Shown here: in pieces, positions 17,294-27,568 of the stretch
Position numbering within the stretch: the stretch's first letter is position 1
Layout of the letters: the number at the start of each line of letters is the position of its first letter
DNA from: Haemophilus sp. CCUG 60358
GTDB lineage: Bacteria > Pseudomonadota > Gammaproteobacteria > Enterobacterales > Pasteurellaceae
Assembly (NCBI RefSeq): GCF_001679485.1
Contig: NZ_LZOZ01000005.1
Span: 1 to 33,084, forward strand
Length of the DNA stretch: 33,084 bases
Reading direction: 5' to 3'
Notes under the pieces: model-generated
Told to the model about the DNA's origin: nothing
The model's database searches: none
Seen by the model: only the letters and a program-made list of their open reading frames with translations
Made by a program: the position numbers and the translations under genes

Positions 17294-17327
17294 TGGTGAA
17301 CCATCAACGTAAAAGGTTATCATTTCA

Positions 17328-18413
17328 ATGGCTGTGCAAAATGTCGTGCTTTTTCAAGACAATCCACTCCAATTAACATTGGGCGGACAGCTTTCGCCTA
17401 TTAATGTCGCGTATCAGACTTACGGCACTTTAAATGCAGATAAAAGCAATACTGTATTGATTTGTCACGCTTTAACGGGAGATGCAGAACCTTATTTTGA
17501 TGAACCTAATAAAGACGGTTGGTGGCAAAACTTTATGGGCGAAGGTCTAGCTTTTGATACATCTAAATACTTTTTTATTTGCGCAAATGTATTAGGTGGC
17601 TGTAAAGGCACGACGGGCCCGAGTTCGATTAATCCAACTACTGGAAAACCTTATGGGAGCCAGTTCCCGAATATCATCGTTCAAGATATTATCAAAGTGC
17701 AAAAAGCTTTGCTTGAGCATCTTGGTATCCCACATTTAAAAGCAATAGTGGGTGGCTCTTTTGGTGGTATGCAAGCTACACAATGGGCAATTGATTATCC
17801 AGATTTTATGGATAACATTGTCAATCTTTGTTCTTCTATCTTCTTTAGTGCGGAAGCCATAGGTTTTAACCATGTCATGCGTCAAGCGGTGATTAATGAT
17901 CCGAATTTCAATAATGGTGACTATTATGATGGCACGCCACCTAATCAAGGCCTTTCCATTGCACGAATGTTAGGAATGTTAACCTATCGTACCGATGTGC
18001 AGTTAGCTAAGGCATTTGGTCGTGCAACTAAATCTGAAGGGCAATTTTGGGGCGATCACTTTCAAGTAGAATCCTATTTGAGTTATCAAGGCAAAAAATT
18101 CTTAGATCGTTTTGATGCCAACACTTATTTGCATTTATTACGTGCACTGGATTTATATGACCCAAGTGTTGGTTATGCGGATGTAAAAGAAGCTTTATCT
18201 CGAATTAAAGCACGTTATACATTAGTCTCTGTGACGACAGACCAACTGTTTAAATCTATTGATTTACATAAAAGTAAACAGCTTTTAGAACAAGCGGGAG
18301 TCGATTTAAAATTTTACGAATTCCCATCAGATTATGGACATGATGCCTTTTTAGTCGATTATACAGCGTTTGAAAATAAAATTAGAAGTGGATTAGAAGG
18401 CGAGTCTGAATAA
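17328..18413 (+). CDS. metX: Homoserine O-acetyltransferase
   Basis: MetX acylates homoserine from an acyl-CoA donor, the first step committed to methionine. It is an alpha/beta-hydrolase fold enzyme of 361 residues, near the known H. influenzae homoserine transacetylase. The catalytic triad is visible: Ser144 in the nucleophile elbow GGSFGGMQ, Asp305 in VTTDQLF and His338 in [10 protein letters not shown]. The oxyanion region [14 protein letters not shown] is also present. MetJ boxes upstream support the methionine assignment. The ATG at 17328 has AAAAGG upstream at longer than usual spacing. A perfect palindromic terminator follows. Confidence 0.95.
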   Translation: MAVQNVVLFQDNPLQLTLGGQLSPINVAYQTYGTLNADKSNTVLICHALTGDAEPYFDEPNKDGWWQNFMGEGLAFDTSKYFFICANVLGGCKGTTGPSSINPTTGKPYGSQFPNIIVQDIIKVQKALLEHLGIPHLKAIVGGSFGGMQATQWAIDYPDFMDNIVNLCSSIFFSAEAIGFNHVMRQAVINDPNFNNGDYYDGTPPNQGLSIARMLGMLTYRTDVQLAKAFGRATKSEGQFWGDHFQVESYLSYQGKKFLDRFDANTYLHLLRALDLYDPSVGYADVKEALSRIKARYTLVSVTTDQLFKSIDLHKSKQLLEQAGVDLKFYEFPSDYGHDAFLVDYTAFENKIRSGLEGESE

Positions 18414-18422
18414 GAACAATAG

Positions 18423-18448
18423 AAAAGGCGGAAATTTCCGCCTTTTTT
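18423..18448. terminator. Bidirectional terminator between metX and ydjA
   Basis: A perfect 24-base palindrome at 18423-18446, with arm AAAAGGCGGAAA, has A and T tracts at its ends. It serves the convergent metX and ydjA genes. Confidence 0.9.
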
Positions 18449-18458
18449 GATTTTTTCT

Positions 18459-19013
18459 TTATAGATGGCTCACGAAACGTGATAAATCTTTTGGTTTACA
18501 GTCTCTTTCTAATTTTTCAGCTGCTGTACCAATTTGTAATAAGGCAACGATCTTATCATTTTTGTTACAACCAAATGCTTCACGTAATTCACGTCCCTCA
18601 ACGAGAGGACCAGTTGCCCAAAAACTTTCAAAACCCAATGCATTGCCCGCAAGTTGAATCGCATAAGTTGCTGCACCTGCAGTAAGCATTTGTTCCCAAC
18701 CTGGTACTTTTTTCACTTCATGATTAATTTTAGCAATCACCGCAATGACCATCGGTGCACGGCGTGCAAAATTCTCTGCTTTTTTTAATCGTTCTTCACC
18801 TAAATCAAATTCAGTCACCGCCGCTTTGAGCAAGCTTTCCAATTTACTTAAACCTGTGCCTTGGATTACCACGAAATGATAAGGCTCAAGTTTACCATGA
18901 TCAGGTGTATGTAAAGCGGCTTGAAACATTTGTTCTAATTGCACTTGGCTAGGTGCAGGTGCAGTTAATTTTTTATTCGATTTGCGTTGTGTTAAAAGGG
19001 TTAATGCATCCAT
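18459..19013 (-). CDS. ydjA: Nitroreductase family protein YdjA
   Basis: A 184-residue FMN-dependent nitroreductase-fold protein of the minimal YdjA type (E. coli 183 residues). The N-terminal MDALTLLTQRKS and APDH-like TPDHGKLEPYHFVV, the middle PGWEQMLTAGAATYAIQLA, and the C-terminal REAFGCNKNDKIVALLQIGT correspond closely to E. coli YdjA. The physiological substrate is unknown. It is divergent from sppA, the same pairing as in E. coli, which strengthens the identification. Confidence 0.9.
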   Translation of the reverse strand: MDALTLLTQRKSNKKLTAPAPSQVQLEQMFQAALHTPDHGKLEPYHFVVIQGTGLSKLESLLKAAVTEFDLGEERLKKAENFARRAPMVIAVIAKINHEVKKVPGWEQMLTAGAATYAIQLAGNALGFESFWATGPLVEGRELREAFGCNKNDKIVALLQIGTAAEKLERDCKPKDLSRFVSHL

Positions 19014-19123
19014 AGTATTTTCCTTCTTCTAGTTAAGTGCGGTTGATTATAGCATAGTTTTTCATGGGACTTTATGATAGGCTACGCACAATTTTTATTT
19101 CCGTTTTAAAGGTTTAATTTCGC

Positions 19124-20986
19124 ATGAATGTCATCTTAAGCGTATTGAAATTTTGTTGTAAAGCGCTCAATTTTATCCGAAATCTTGTGATGAATTTTGT
19201 GTTCTTACTGTTTGTTTTAGCATTGATTGTGCTTGTCAGCCTTTTTAGTGATGGTAAGAAAAGCCAAGTTTTATCGGGCGATCAAGGCGCATTATATTTA
19301 AATTTAACAGGCTATCTTGCAGATAACACGGAAGATATGCTGAGTTGGCAAGAGGAATTTCAACGTTTAAATAATGAAAAGGTCTCTTATAAATATTCCA
19401 CTTTTGATGTGGTACAAAGTATTTTATCTGCAAAAGATGATGAACGAATTCGTGGTTTAGTGCTGAATTTAAATGACTTTGAAGGGGGCGATCTTCCCTC
19501 ATTAGAATATGTAGGGAAAGCGATTCAAAGCTTCAAAGAGTCAGAAAAGCCGGTTATTGCTTATGCTGACAATTACACACAGGCACAATATTTCCTCGCG
19601 AGTTTTGCGGATGACATTTATCTCAATCCAATTGGGCAAGTCGGTATTCAAGGTTTGCGTCAGGAAAACCTTTACTTTAAATCTATGCTCGAAAAACTTG
19701 AAATTACACCACATATTTTCCGTGTAGGGACATATAAGTCCGCGGTAGAACCTTTCTTGCGTGATGATATGTCGCCAGAAGCAAAAGCAAATATGCAAAA
19801 ATGGCTTGGTGGCATGTGGCAAAACTATATGCAAACATTAATGGTTAATCGTCATATTACCGCCAATGATGTATTACCGAATGCACAAAAATACATTAGT
19901 GATTTAAAAGCGTTAAAAGGTGATGAAACGGCTTATGTGAAAAAACGTCAGTTGGTGACACAGTTTGCGACAAGATTGGATTTAGATAAAAAATTGACCG
20001 CACTTTTCGGTCAAGATGAAGAAGGCAAAGCCAAATTAGTGGATTTTGAAGATTATTTATCTGATTTAGGCGATCGTTTCTCTGTTGAGCCAAATGAAAA
20101 AAATATTGTTGCGGTAGTGAATGTCGAAGGGACCATTATTGATGGTGAAAGCGATGAAGAATCAGCTGGCGGCGATACCATTGCGAAGTTATTGAGACAA
20201 GCCTACGATAACGAGAAAGTGAAGGCGGTTGTTCTCCGTGTTAACTCACCGGGTGGCAGTGCATTTGCCTCTGAAATTATTCGCCAGGAAACCGAAAATC
20301 TTCAAAAAGCAGGCAAACCTGTTGTAGTATCAATGGGAGGCATGGCAGCTTCTGGTGGTTATTGGATTTCTTCAACTGCTGACTATATCGTGGCGGATAA
20401 AAATACGATTACGGGTTCAATCGGGATTTTTGCATTATTCCCAACCTTTGAAAATACAATCAAAAAAATGGGAATGAGTACTGATGGCGTAGCGACAACG
20501 GATCTCGCGGAAACGTCAGCTTTAAGTCCATTGGGTAAAAATACACAGGATATTTATCAACTTAGCATCGAAAATGGTTATGAGCGCTTCTTAGATGTGG
20601 TAAGCCGTGGTCGTCAATTATCAAAAGATAAAGTGGATAAAATTGCTCAGGGCCAAGTTTGGTTAGGGCAAGATGCACAGAAAAATGGCTTAGTGGATGA
20701 ATTAGGCGATATTGATGTAGCCATTGATAAAGTGGTCGCACTAGTCAATCAACATCCTGATAAATACATGGATAATTTTAGTGTGCAATGGTTGGTGGAT
20801 GAAGATAATAGTTTCTTTGCTAAATTAGATCGCAAGCTTAAACAAAAAGGTCAAGCGTTACTGACAAATTGGTTGGGACTGCCACAGGAAGTGCATCAAG
20901 TGAAAAAACAGCTGAATGTGTTAACCAAATTTAATGATCCAAAAGGGCAGTATTTGTATTGTTTAAATTGTGGTTCGGTTAAGTAA
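19124..20986 (+). CDS. sppA: Protease IV / signal peptide peptidase SppA
   Basis: SppA is an inner-membrane serine protease that degrades cleaved signal peptides. At 620 residues it is the long, duplicated-domain (67-kDa) type of Gram-negatives. A single N-terminal membrane anchor (about 22-41) is followed by two tandem ClpP-like domains. The catalytic lysine is Lys205 (VGTYKSAVEPF) in the first domain and the nucleophile Ser410 (GGMAASGGYWIS) in the second, matching Lys209/Ser409 of E. coli. The conserved VNSPGGSAFASE precedes the serine. The ribosome site is weak. One reversed uptake sequence (19997) lies in the coding region. Confidence 0.95.
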   Translation: MNVILSVLKFCCKALNFIRNLVMNFVFLLFVLALIVLVSLFSDGKKSQVLSGDQGALYLNLTGYLADNTEDMLSWQEEFQRLNNEKVSYKYSTFDVVQSILSAKDDERIRGLVLNLNDFEGGDLPSLEYVGKAIQSFKESEKPVIAYADNYTQAQYFLASFADDIYLNPIGQVGIQGLRQENLYFKSMLEKLEITPHIFRVGTYKSAVEPFLRDDMSPEAKANMQKWLGGMWQNYMQTLMVNRHITANDVLPNAQKYISDLKALKGDETAYVKKRQLVTQFATRLDLDKKLTALFGQDEEGKAKLVDFEDYLSDLGDRFSVEPNEKNIVAVVNVEGTIIDGESDEESAGGDTIAKLLRQAYDNEKVKAVVLRVNSPGGSAFASEIIRQETENLQKAGKPVVVSMGGMAASGGYWISSTADYIVADKNTITGSIGIFALFPTFENTIKKMGMSTDGVATTDLAETSALSPLGKNTQDIYQLSIENGYERFLDVVSRGRQLSKDKVDKIAQGQVWLGQDAQKNGLVDELGDIDVAIDKVVALVNQHPDKYMDNFSVQWLVDEDNSFFAKLDRKLKQKGQALLTNWLGLPQEVHQVKKQLNVLTKFNDPKGQYLYCLNCGSVK

Positions 20987-21002
20987 AACAGTAAAATATA
21001 AA

Positions 21003-21034
21003 AAGGGCGGAATGTAATTTCCGCCCTTATTTTT
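21003..21034. terminator. Terminator between sppA and the BASS transporter gene
   Basis: AAGGGCGGAA (21003-21012) and TTCCGCCCTT (21019-21028) form a 10-base-pair stem with a 6-base loop, followed by a T-rich run on the plus strand. It probably serves both convergent genes. Confidence 0.88.
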
Positions 21035-21047
21035 TTACCCAAATAGC

Positions 21048-21980
21048 TTATTTTTCATTTTTGATATTAGAGAAAATATTCGCCAAAATTGGACCCGATA
21101 CATTGTGCCAGAAACTGAATAAAGCACTTGGTACCGCCGCAATTGGGTTGAAATGAGCAGCAGCTAATGCAGCACCTAAACCTGAGTTTTGCATACCTAC
21201 TTCAATTGCCACCGCTTTACTATCCGCCGTATTAAGTTTAAATAATTTTGCCGCAAAGTAGCCAATTAAATAGCCTAAGCAGTTATGTAAAACAACCACG
21301 CTGAAAATTAATAGGCCAGATTCTACAATCTTATCTTTACTTACTGCTACGACGGCTGCAAGGATTAATACAATAGAAATAACAGAGACTAATGGCATAG
21401 TTTGGCTTGCTTGTTCCACTTGTTTTTTGAAGAGTGCACGAACAACTAAACCTAAGAAAATTGGGAACAACACCATTTTTAATACAGACATAAACATTGC
21501 ACCTGCATCAATATCTAACCATTGGCTTGCTAATACATAGAAAATAGCAGGGGTTAATACTGGTGAAAGTAAGGTAGAGATTGTGGTACAAGCAACAGAA
21601 AGCGCGGTGTTACCTTTCGCTAAATAAGTCATTACGTTTGATGATGTACCACCCGGGCAAGAACCCACAAGAATTACACCAACCGCTAAATCAGCAGGCA
21701 AATCAAAGGCTTTTGCTAATCCAAATGCGATAGCTGGCATAATGATAAATTGACCCGCTACACCAATGAACACAGATTTTGGATGTTTAGCCACTTCACT
21801 GAAATCTGCAAAAGTTAAGGTAATCCCCATGCCAAACATCACCAAACCTAAAAGGTAAGGAATGTAGGGTGCAAAAATTTTGAATTGCTCAGGGAAGAGA
21901 AAGGCGAGAAGAGCAAAAACAATCGCCCATAATGCGAAAGTTTTGCTCACAAAGTTAGTGAGTTTTAATAACGCTTGCAT
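21048..21980 (-). CDS. Bile acid:sodium symporter (BASS) family transporter
   Basis: A 310-residue membrane protein with about ten membrane segments. The conserved BASS motifs are visible: [19 protein letters not shown] (sodium-binding crossover region) and [14 protein letters not shown] near the C-terminus, with [11 protein letters not shown] at the end. Bacterial members carry organic anions such as pantothenate precursors (PanS in Salmonella) or 2-oxoacids with sodium; the substrate here cannot be told. It lies 95 bases downstream of sapF on the same strand, so it could be read with the sap operon, but the spacing is much larger than within sap. GGAAAG precedes the ATG at 21980. Confidence 0.85.
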   Translation of the reverse strand: MQALLKLTNFVSKTFALWAIVFALLAFLFPEQFKIFAPYIPYLLGLVMFGMGITLTFADFSEVAKHPKSVFIGVAGQFIIMPAIAFGLAKAFDLPADLAVGVILVGSCPGGTSSNVMTYLAKGNTALSVACTTISTLLSPVLTPAIFYVLASQWLDIDAGAMFMSVLKMVLFPIFLGLVVRALFKKQVEQASQTMPLVSVISIVLILAAVVAVSKDKIVESGLLIFSVVVLHNCLGYLIGYFAAKLFKLNTADSKAVAIEVGMQNSGLGAALAAAHFNPIAAVPSALFSFWHNVSGPILANIFSNIKNEK

Positions 21981-22075
21981 AGTTGCTTTCCTATTTTGTT
22001 AAAAAGAATGAAAAGAGCGGTCAATTTTAAAGACGTTTTTTTGAGATGTCTATGCCTAACTTGTTTGACAGAGAA

Positions 22076-22879
22076 TTAGGAAGTCGTTGTTTGCCAAGCA
22101 TTTTCATCAAGCAATTGACCAAAATGGCTTTCTACAAGTAGGCGAGTAATATTATTTTGAGGATTGGTAAAGATCTCTCTCGGAGTGCCAGACTCGATAA
22201 TCTCACCTTCATCCATTACTAAAACTTGATCGGCTATATGTTTGATAATGCCTAAATTTTGTCCAACATAAATATAGGAAATGCCTAAATGTTCTTGTAA
22301 ATCTAAAATCAGATTAAGCAATTGAATACGCACAGAGGCATCTAATGTACTCAATGCATCATCAATAATAATGATCTCAGGTTGAAGAATCAGCGCACGA
22401 GCTAAGGCGATACGCTGTTTTTGACTGACCGAAAGGTGTTTAATTTTCAGATTCGTATAATCAGGATAAAGCCCTACCAATGAGAGCGTTTCAAAGATCT
22501 TTTCATTGCGAGCCTCTTCATCCCAATCGGTAATTAATCGTAGTGGTGCATCTAAGGCTTGTCCAATATTTAAACGCGGGTTAAACGCTGAATTCGCATC
22601 TTGGAAAACCATTCGAATATGCTGTGCGCGATAGTGAAAATCTTCGAATTGTAATGGTAAATCATTAAATAAGATTTTTCCTGAAGCAGGGGGAGTTATC
22701 CCTGCGATCATTTTTACTAAGGTCGATTTACCCGAACCATTTTTACCGATAATCGCAAGCGTTTCTTTACGGTTAAGCGTAAAGCTGACGTCTTTTACCG
22801 CATAAAATTGCTCAAAACCAAAAAGTTTTGCGGGTTCATCAAAGGTTTTACTGAGATTTTCCACTTGTAATAATGGCAT
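22076..22879 (-). CDS. sapF: Sap transporter ATP-binding protein SapF
   Basis: The second ATPase of the Sap ABC importer, 267 residues. Walker A GKNGSGKS (45-52) and Q-loop Gln93 are intact. The signature is LSVSQ (149-153) instead of LSGGQ. Walker B is IIIIDD, so Asp174 replaces the catalytic glutamate. The switch-histidine position is Gln207 (YVGQNLG). E. coli SapF also has a degenerate signature and a Gln at the switch position but keeps DEA in Walker B, so the Asp is a further departure. Weak or asymmetric ATP hydrolysis is predicted. The start overlaps the sapD stop by one base. Confidence 0.92.
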   Translation of the reverse strand: MPLLQVENLSKTFDEPAKLFGFEQFYAVKDVSFTLNRKETLAIIGKNGSGKSTLVKMIAGITPPASGKILFNDLPLQFEDFHYRAQHIRMVFQDANSAFNPRLNIGQALDAPLRLITDWDEEARNEKIFETLSLVGLYPDYTNLKIKHLSVSQKQRIALARALILQPEIIIIDDALSTLDASVRIQLLNLILDLQEHLGISYIYVGQNLGIIKHIADQVLVMDEGEIIESGTPREIFTNPQNNITRLLVESHFGQLLDENAWQTTTS

Positions 22880-23934
22880 TATTCGTTTCCTTTTGATTCG
22901 GTATTTAGCGTAAGCGGTGAAGTTGCAATTTTATCTTTAAACTGCCGTTCTCGAAGATTAATCGGATGATGGCAGGAAAACTCATGCTGTTTAATGCGAT
23001 ATCGGCTTGGCTTTTGAATACATTCACGCTGAGCAAAAGGGCAGCGAGGTCCTAAACGACAGCCAATCGGCATTTGTTCTAAAATCGGCACAGTGCCTTC
23101 TAATGTCCCTAATTTGCTTTTAAAACCTAAAGGGCGACTAAAATCGGGAACAGAGTAAAGCAATGCTTGTGTATAAGGATGATGAGGCATTTCTAATATT
23201 TGGTCGGTCGGCCCAGACTCTGTATTTTGCCCACAATAAAGAACGGAAATGCTATCACACCATTCACTGATACTTTTAAGATCGTTACTGGCTAATAAAA
23301 TTGTTGTACCTTGGTTTTGGTTCATACTTGAAAGCAAACGGAAAATTTGCAATGCCGTAATGGACTCCAAAGAATTAGTGGGTTCATCCGCAATTAATAA
23401 TCGAGGTTGATTCGCCACTGCTACGGCAATCATCACTTTTTGGCCTTCACCTTCAGTGAGCTCATTAGGATAACTCGCCATAATATCTTGGTGGTCTTTA
23501 ATTCCTACACGGTGCAGTAATTCAATCGCACGACGTTTTTTCCAACCAAACCACTGCCACCAACGGCCTTTAAAGGTCCAGTTTGGAATACTTTGAATAA
23601 GCTGTTTACCAATTTTTCGACTTGGATCAAGACAGCTTAATGGGTTTTGGAATATCATTGAAATTTCTTTTCCAACGATTTTTCGACGTTGATTCGGTGT
23701 CAGTTTAAGCAATTCAACATCATTAAAACGAAAACGGTCAGCGGTGACAATCCAGCTGTCTTTAATAGAATTACTGATTACTTTAGCGATTAAACTTTTA
23801 CCTGAACCTGACTCACCGACAAGTCCTAGAATTTCCCCTTCATTAAGCGAAAGATTGACGCCGTCCACAATTTTTATGCGGCCGTTTGGTGTTTGAATTT
23901 CAATATTAAGATTGCGAATATCTAACAGCGCCAT
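22879..23934 (-). CDS. sapD: Sap transporter ATP-binding protein SapD
   Basis: The first ATPase of the Sap importer, 351 residues, of the oligopeptide (DppD/OppD) type with the C-terminal [14 protein letters not shown] segment found in that family. Walker A is GESGSGKS (40-47), the Q-loop is Gln96, the signature is LTEGE (159-163, as in E. coli SapD), and Walker B LLIADEP has Glu184. The switch residue is Asn217 (LASNDLK), where E. coli SapD has His. In E. coli, SapD also supports Trk potassium uptake. It begins 3 bases after sapC and overlaps sapF by one base. Confidence 0.93.
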   Translation of the reverse strand: MALLDIRNLNIEIQTPNGRIKIVDGVNLSLNEGEILGLVGESGSGKSLIAKVISNSIKDSWIVTADRFRFNDVELLKLTPNQRRKIVGKEISMIFQNPLSCLDPSRKIGKQLIQSIPNWTFKGRWWQWFGWKKRRAIELLHRVGIKDHQDIMASYPNELTEGEGQKVMIAVAVANQPRLLIADEPTNSLESITALQIFRLLSSMNQNQGTTILLASNDLKSISEWCDSISVLYCGQNTESGPTDQILEMPHHPYTQALLYSVPDFSRPLGFKSKLGTLEGTVPILEQMPIGCRLGPRCPFAQRECIQKPSRYRIKQHEFSCHHPINLRERQFKDKIATSPLTLNTESKGNE

Positions 23935-23937
23935 GGG

Positions 23938-24825
23938 TTACTCGTAATATTTATTGATTGCTTGACACAATCCGTTAGTAAAAATAATGCTTAATAAAAT
24001 GGTAAAAATAATAGCAAAACCAGGTAATAAAACAGTCCAAGGCGCAAGATAAATTAACTCCAGTGAGTCTTTTATCATCGCCCCCCATTCTGGCATAGGG
24101 CGTTGCGCACCAAGAGAAATAAAGCTTAATGCTGTAATATCTAAGATTGCCACAACAAACGCACGAGCGATTTCTTGCGTATAGATGGCACTAATATTCG
24201 GCAAAATTGTGCTTTTTAATAGCTCCCAGTTTGAAATCCCATCTAATCTTAGTAAGAGAACATAGTCTTTTTTCAGCTCTTGCTGAATCGCTTGATAAAT
24301 GGCATGCACAAAATACGGCAAAATAGCTAATAGGGTAGCAAACATCGCATTCATTAAGCTTGGTTCCATTAACGTGGAAATGATAATGGCAATCAGCAAA
24401 ATAGGAATCGATAAAAAAGCATCAAAAAAATGACCTAAAAAACGCGCTTTAATCCCGTCAGACATACCTGCAAGAATACCTAGTGCGCCCCCAATAATTG
24501 CCACAGCGATAACCACCAAAAGGGATGAACCAAGAGTGTATTGTGTCCCCATTATTAATCGACTCAGTACATCTCGGCCAAGATCGTCCGTGCCAAAGAA
24601 AAAGGCGATACGACCTTTTTCTACCCAAGATGGTGGCATTAACTCTTCTCCCACAAACTCCATGCTTTCGCTATAAGGCATGATTAGCTTCGGAAAAAGT
24701 GCGACCAAAATCAGGATAACAAATAAATAGAAACTAAATAATGCCACACGATTTTGGCGGAAAAGCAACCAAATTTGAAAGAAGGAGGTGCTTTCGCGAA
24801 ATTCATCAGGTTCTCTATCTTGCAT
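23938..24825 (-). CDS. sapC: Sap transporter permease SapC
   Basis: A 295-residue inner-membrane permease of the DppC type with about six membrane segments. The family N-terminal FFGTDDLGRDVLSRLIMG follows the first membrane segment, and the EAA-type loop (LRLDGISNWELLKSTILPN) contacts the ATPases. It pairs with SapB to form the channel that takes SapA-delivered peptides or heme into the cytoplasm. The start codon lies 11 bases inside the sapB coding region, implying coupled translation. Confidence 0.94.
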   Translation of the reverse strand: MQDREPDEFRESTSFFQIWLLFRQNRVALFSFYLFVILILVALFPKLIMPYSESMEFVGEELMPPSWVEKGRIAFFFGTDDLGRDVLSRLIMGTQYTLGSSLLVVIAVAIIGGALGILAGMSDGIKARFLGHFFDAFLSIPILLIAIIISTLMEPSLMNAMFATLLAILPYFVHAIYQAIQQELKKDYVLLLRLDGISNWELLKSTILPNISAIYTQEIARAFVVAILDITALSFISLGAQRPMPEWGAMIKDSLELIYLAPWTVLLPGFAIIFTILLSIIFTNGLCQAINKYYE

Positions 24826-25780
24826 ACCAACCCTTCTTATTAAATGGATCTAACATAAACATCAGTGACTTGGCTAAGGTATCAATAATGATGATGCAAA
24901 CACCGATCACTACGACACCGGCAGAAATACTGTTGTAATCTTGTTGGGTTACGGCATCAATCAGCCAACGCCCAATTCCCGGCCAACCCAATACAGTTTC
25001 GACCAACATACATTGTGTTAATACTAAGGTAAATACGCGAGTAAGCTGTGGAATCAATAATGGAAATGTATTACGAAAAACGTAACGTTTTAAAATCGTC
25101 CATTTCGACCATCCACGTGTTACTGCTGCTTTGGCATATTCTTGTTGAAGTAAATAATCAGCTCGTTGCTGAATGATTCGGATAAATTCCATTGTCGGCA
25201 GAATACAAAGCACTAATGTAGGCAAGGCTAAATGCTGTAAAACGTTTTGTACGATTTTAGTTCGGTAAGGGACATCAACAAACCACATATCGATGGTAGG
25301 GAAGCCTGTGATAGGTTTGATTTCATACAGTAAATTATACTGCCCGATGGCTGCAATCTCCCAGCTTTGAATCGCGGCCACATAGAGTAAAATCGGGGCA
25401 AACCAGAAAATAGGAATAGACAAACCAACATTAGAGATACTTTGCAATGCGCGTGCACAAGGACGCTGATTATAGACCGCACTTAATACGCCGAGAGGAA
25501 TACCTAAGATGCAAGCCAATAAAAGTGCGGTAAAACAGAGCTCTAATGTAGGTGGTAATACAGTAAAAATTAAATCTTTTAACGATTCTCCGCCGTTATA
25601 GGTAATTCCTAAATCGCCCTGTAACAATGATGTAAGGTAATGATAATAAGCACTATAAATGTTACTTGTGACAAGATCAGCATTGAGCGGATCTCGCATT
25701 AAAATCACAAAACTTAATACGGATAAAATCAATAATAAAATGCTTACCCAAATGACGTAACGAATTGCTGAAAAGAGCAT
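24815..25780 (-). CDS. sapB: Sap transporter permease SapB
   Basis: A 321-residue permease of the DppB/OppB type with about six membrane segments. It has an N-terminal anchor (RYVIWVSILLLILSVLSFV) and the EAA-type loop EYAKAAVTRGWSKWTILKR. It forms the inner-membrane channel with SapC. The sequence TAATG couples it to the sapA stop by a one-base overlap, and it overlaps sapC by 11 bases. Two uptake sequences of opposite orientation lie within the gene (25476 and 25523). Confidence 0.94.
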   Translation of the reverse strand: MLFSAIRYVIWVSILLLILSVLSFVILMRDPLNADLVTSNIYSAYYHYLTSLLQGDLGITYNGGESLKDLIFTVLPPTLELCFTALLLACILGIPLGVLSAVYNQRPCARALQSISNVGLSIPIFWFAPILLYVAAIQSWEIAAIGQYNLLYEIKPITGFPTIDMWFVDVPYRTKIVQNVLQHLALPTLVLCILPTMEFIRIIQQRADYLLQQEYAKAAVTRGWSKWTILKRYVFRNTFPLLIPQLTRVFTLVLTQCMLVETVLGWPGIGRWLIDAVTQQDYNSISAGVVVIGVCIIIIDTLAKSLMFMLDPFNKKGWYAR

Positions 25781-27480
25781 TATTTTTTCTCCTTATTTTT
25801 CATGAAATACAAGGTAGAAAAATTGATGCTACCAAATGGGGTCATCTCAATTCCTTTTACATTACCACGTGCGACTAAAAGTCGTTTTACGTTTGCAATT
25901 GGCACAATAGGTAATTCGTTTAAAATGAGCTCTTGCGCATTGTTATACGCTTTAGACCGTTCATATAAATGATTGGTGGATAGTGCGCGATCCATCATTT
26001 TATCGAATTCAGGGTTACACCAATTGGATAGATTAGTGATTTCCTTTTGTGTATCACAACTTAAAATCGGGCGCATAAAACCGTCAGGATCAAGGTTTCC
26101 AGCAAGCCAACCCGTTAAGATTAAATCGTAATCTTCAGTCCCTTTGCGTAATTGTTCGATTAAAAACGTGCGTGTTACTGACCGCACTTTAACGTCCACT
26201 CCCGCTTTGGCTAAATCCCATTTGATGAGCTCCGCCATTTTAATTGGTGCAGGGTTATATACTTGCTCTTCGTTTATTACCCACATCTTTAATGCGAGTT
26301 TTTTATCGCGTAACGTTTTTTCCGCTTCAGAGGGCTTATAATCATAAGAAAAATCAGGCGTATTAATCGCAGAAGCCCAAGATATATCAGGGATAATGTT
26401 ATTCGCTACGGTTGCTGTATTGTGGTAAATATTTCGCACAATTCTAAAACGGTTTAAACTTTGCGAAATAGCTTGACGAATAGTTTTATCCTGCATTAAT
26501 GGCTTTTGGAAATTGAAAGCCAAATAGGCTAGGTTCATTCCATCTGTAGATTGCAGATAATAACGGTCGTCCTTTTCACTTAATAAACCGAGTTGACTGA
26601 CTTCGGGATAAGAAGCGATTTGACATTCATTATTAAAGAATTTAATTAAACGCCCTGTACGATCCGCCGAAAGATCCACAATAATATTTTCAATTTTGGC
26701 TTTCTTTTCCCAATAAGCTTCATTGCGTATCAAGCGAACATATTGGTTATAAACGTAATCTTTTACTTGATAAGGACCCGTGCCAACAGGGTGTGTGTCC
26801 AATTGGGTGAGATTATCATCTGCACTTAATTGATACGCATATTCTTGCGAGAAAATAATAGAGTATTGGCTGGCAAGATGCGACAGAATTGACGCATCGG
26901 GTTCAAACAGATCAATTTTGACCTGATAAGGGTTCGTTACTGTGATGCTTTTAATTTTTTGGTTTAATTTAATACTTTCAAAATACGGAAAGTGAACCTT
27001 CTTAGCCTGCTCATGGAAGATTCTATATTGTGGATTTTTGTAGGTGACCACATCATCTGAAAGTGTAGGCAGGTAAGTATCGTGTCCTAAAACACGATTA
27101 ATCGAAAAGACCACATCTTCTGCATTAAAGTCACGCGTAGGCGTAAACCAAGGAGTGTGATGGAATTTCACCCCCTTACGAAGGTTAATAAGAATTTGTT
27201 TACCATCAGATGAAAGAGAATAGGATTGTGCTAACACAGGAACAAGCGCTGCACTATGGTCTTTAATATCAAACAATTTGTTATAAATTTGCTCCGTCAC
27301 CACATTCATACTAGTACCAGCGTCTGCAGTTTGTGGGTTAAAGGAAAAACCCGATGCATTTGTGCAGTATGTTAAGCCGTTTTCTGTCAGCATTTTGGGT
27401 ATGCTTGGAGCGGCTTGTGCCAGATTAATTTGGCTCAACCCACACAATAAAAAACAAAAAGTGACATTTCGACGTAACAT
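25780..27480 (-). CDS. sapA: Sap transporter periplasmic binding protein SapA
   Basis: The solute-binding protein of the Sap system, 566 residues, in the family 5 extracellular binding proteins (DppA/OppA-like). In H. influenzae SapA binds host antimicrobial peptides and heme and is important for survival in the host. The ATG at 27480 was chosen because it starts a clean signal peptide, MLRRNVTFCFLLCGLS..., cleaved about at AQA/AP (24). An open frame extends 20 codons further to a TTG but would ruin the signal. Typical family stretches include PVGTGPYQVKDY and LAGNLDPDGFMRPILSC. It is the first gene of sapABCDF and divergent from ycjX. Confidence 0.94.
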   Translation of the reverse strand: MLRRNVTFCFLLCGLSQINLAQAAPSIPKMLTENGLTYCTNASGFSFNPQTADAGTSMNVVTEQIYNKLFDIKDHSAALVPVLAQSYSLSSDGKQILINLRKGVKFHHTPWFTPTRDFNAEDVVFSINRVLGHDTYLPTLSDDVVTYKNPQYRIFHEQAKKVHFPYFESIKLNQKIKSITVTNPYQVKIDLFEPDASILSHLASQYSIIFSQEYAYQLSADDNLTQLDTHPVGTGPYQVKDYVYNQYVRLIRNEAYWEKKAKIENIIVDLSADRTGRLIKFFNNECQIASYPEVSQLGLLSEKDDRYYLQSTDGMNLAYLAFNFQKPLMQDKTIRQAISQSLNRFRIVRNIYHNTATVANNIIPDISWASAINTPDFSYDYKPSEAEKTLRDKKLALKMWVINEEQVYNPAPIKMAELIKWDLAKAGVDVKVRSVTRTFLIEQLRKGTEDYDLILTGWLAGNLDPDGFMRPILSCDTQKEITNLSNWCNPEFDKMMDRALSTNHLYERSKAYNNAQELILNELPIVPIANVKRLLVARGNVKGIEMTPFGSINFSTLYFMKNKEKK

Positions 27481-27502
27481 AGCTTTATTATTAAAGACCG
27501 TT

Positions 27503-27530
27503 TTGTGATAAATTGAGTGAATTGTAAAAT
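27503..27530 (+). promoter_or_regulatory. Predicted promoter of ycjX
   Basis: TTGTGA (27503-27508) and TAAAAT (27525-27530) are 16 bases apart, in the 88-base gap shared with divergent sapA. The ribosome site TTAGGA precedes the ATG at 27569. No equally good sapA promoter was found on the other strand. Confidence 0.5.
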
Positions 27531-27568
27531 ATCTTGGCAAAAATGGCTAGTTATTGGATTTTTAGGAT

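Noticed and set aside
22031..22038. MetJ-like box AGACGTTT upstream of the BASS gene or after sapF
   Set aside because: Only one box is present and the neighbouring 8-mers do not match; MetJ needs at least two adjacent boxes.
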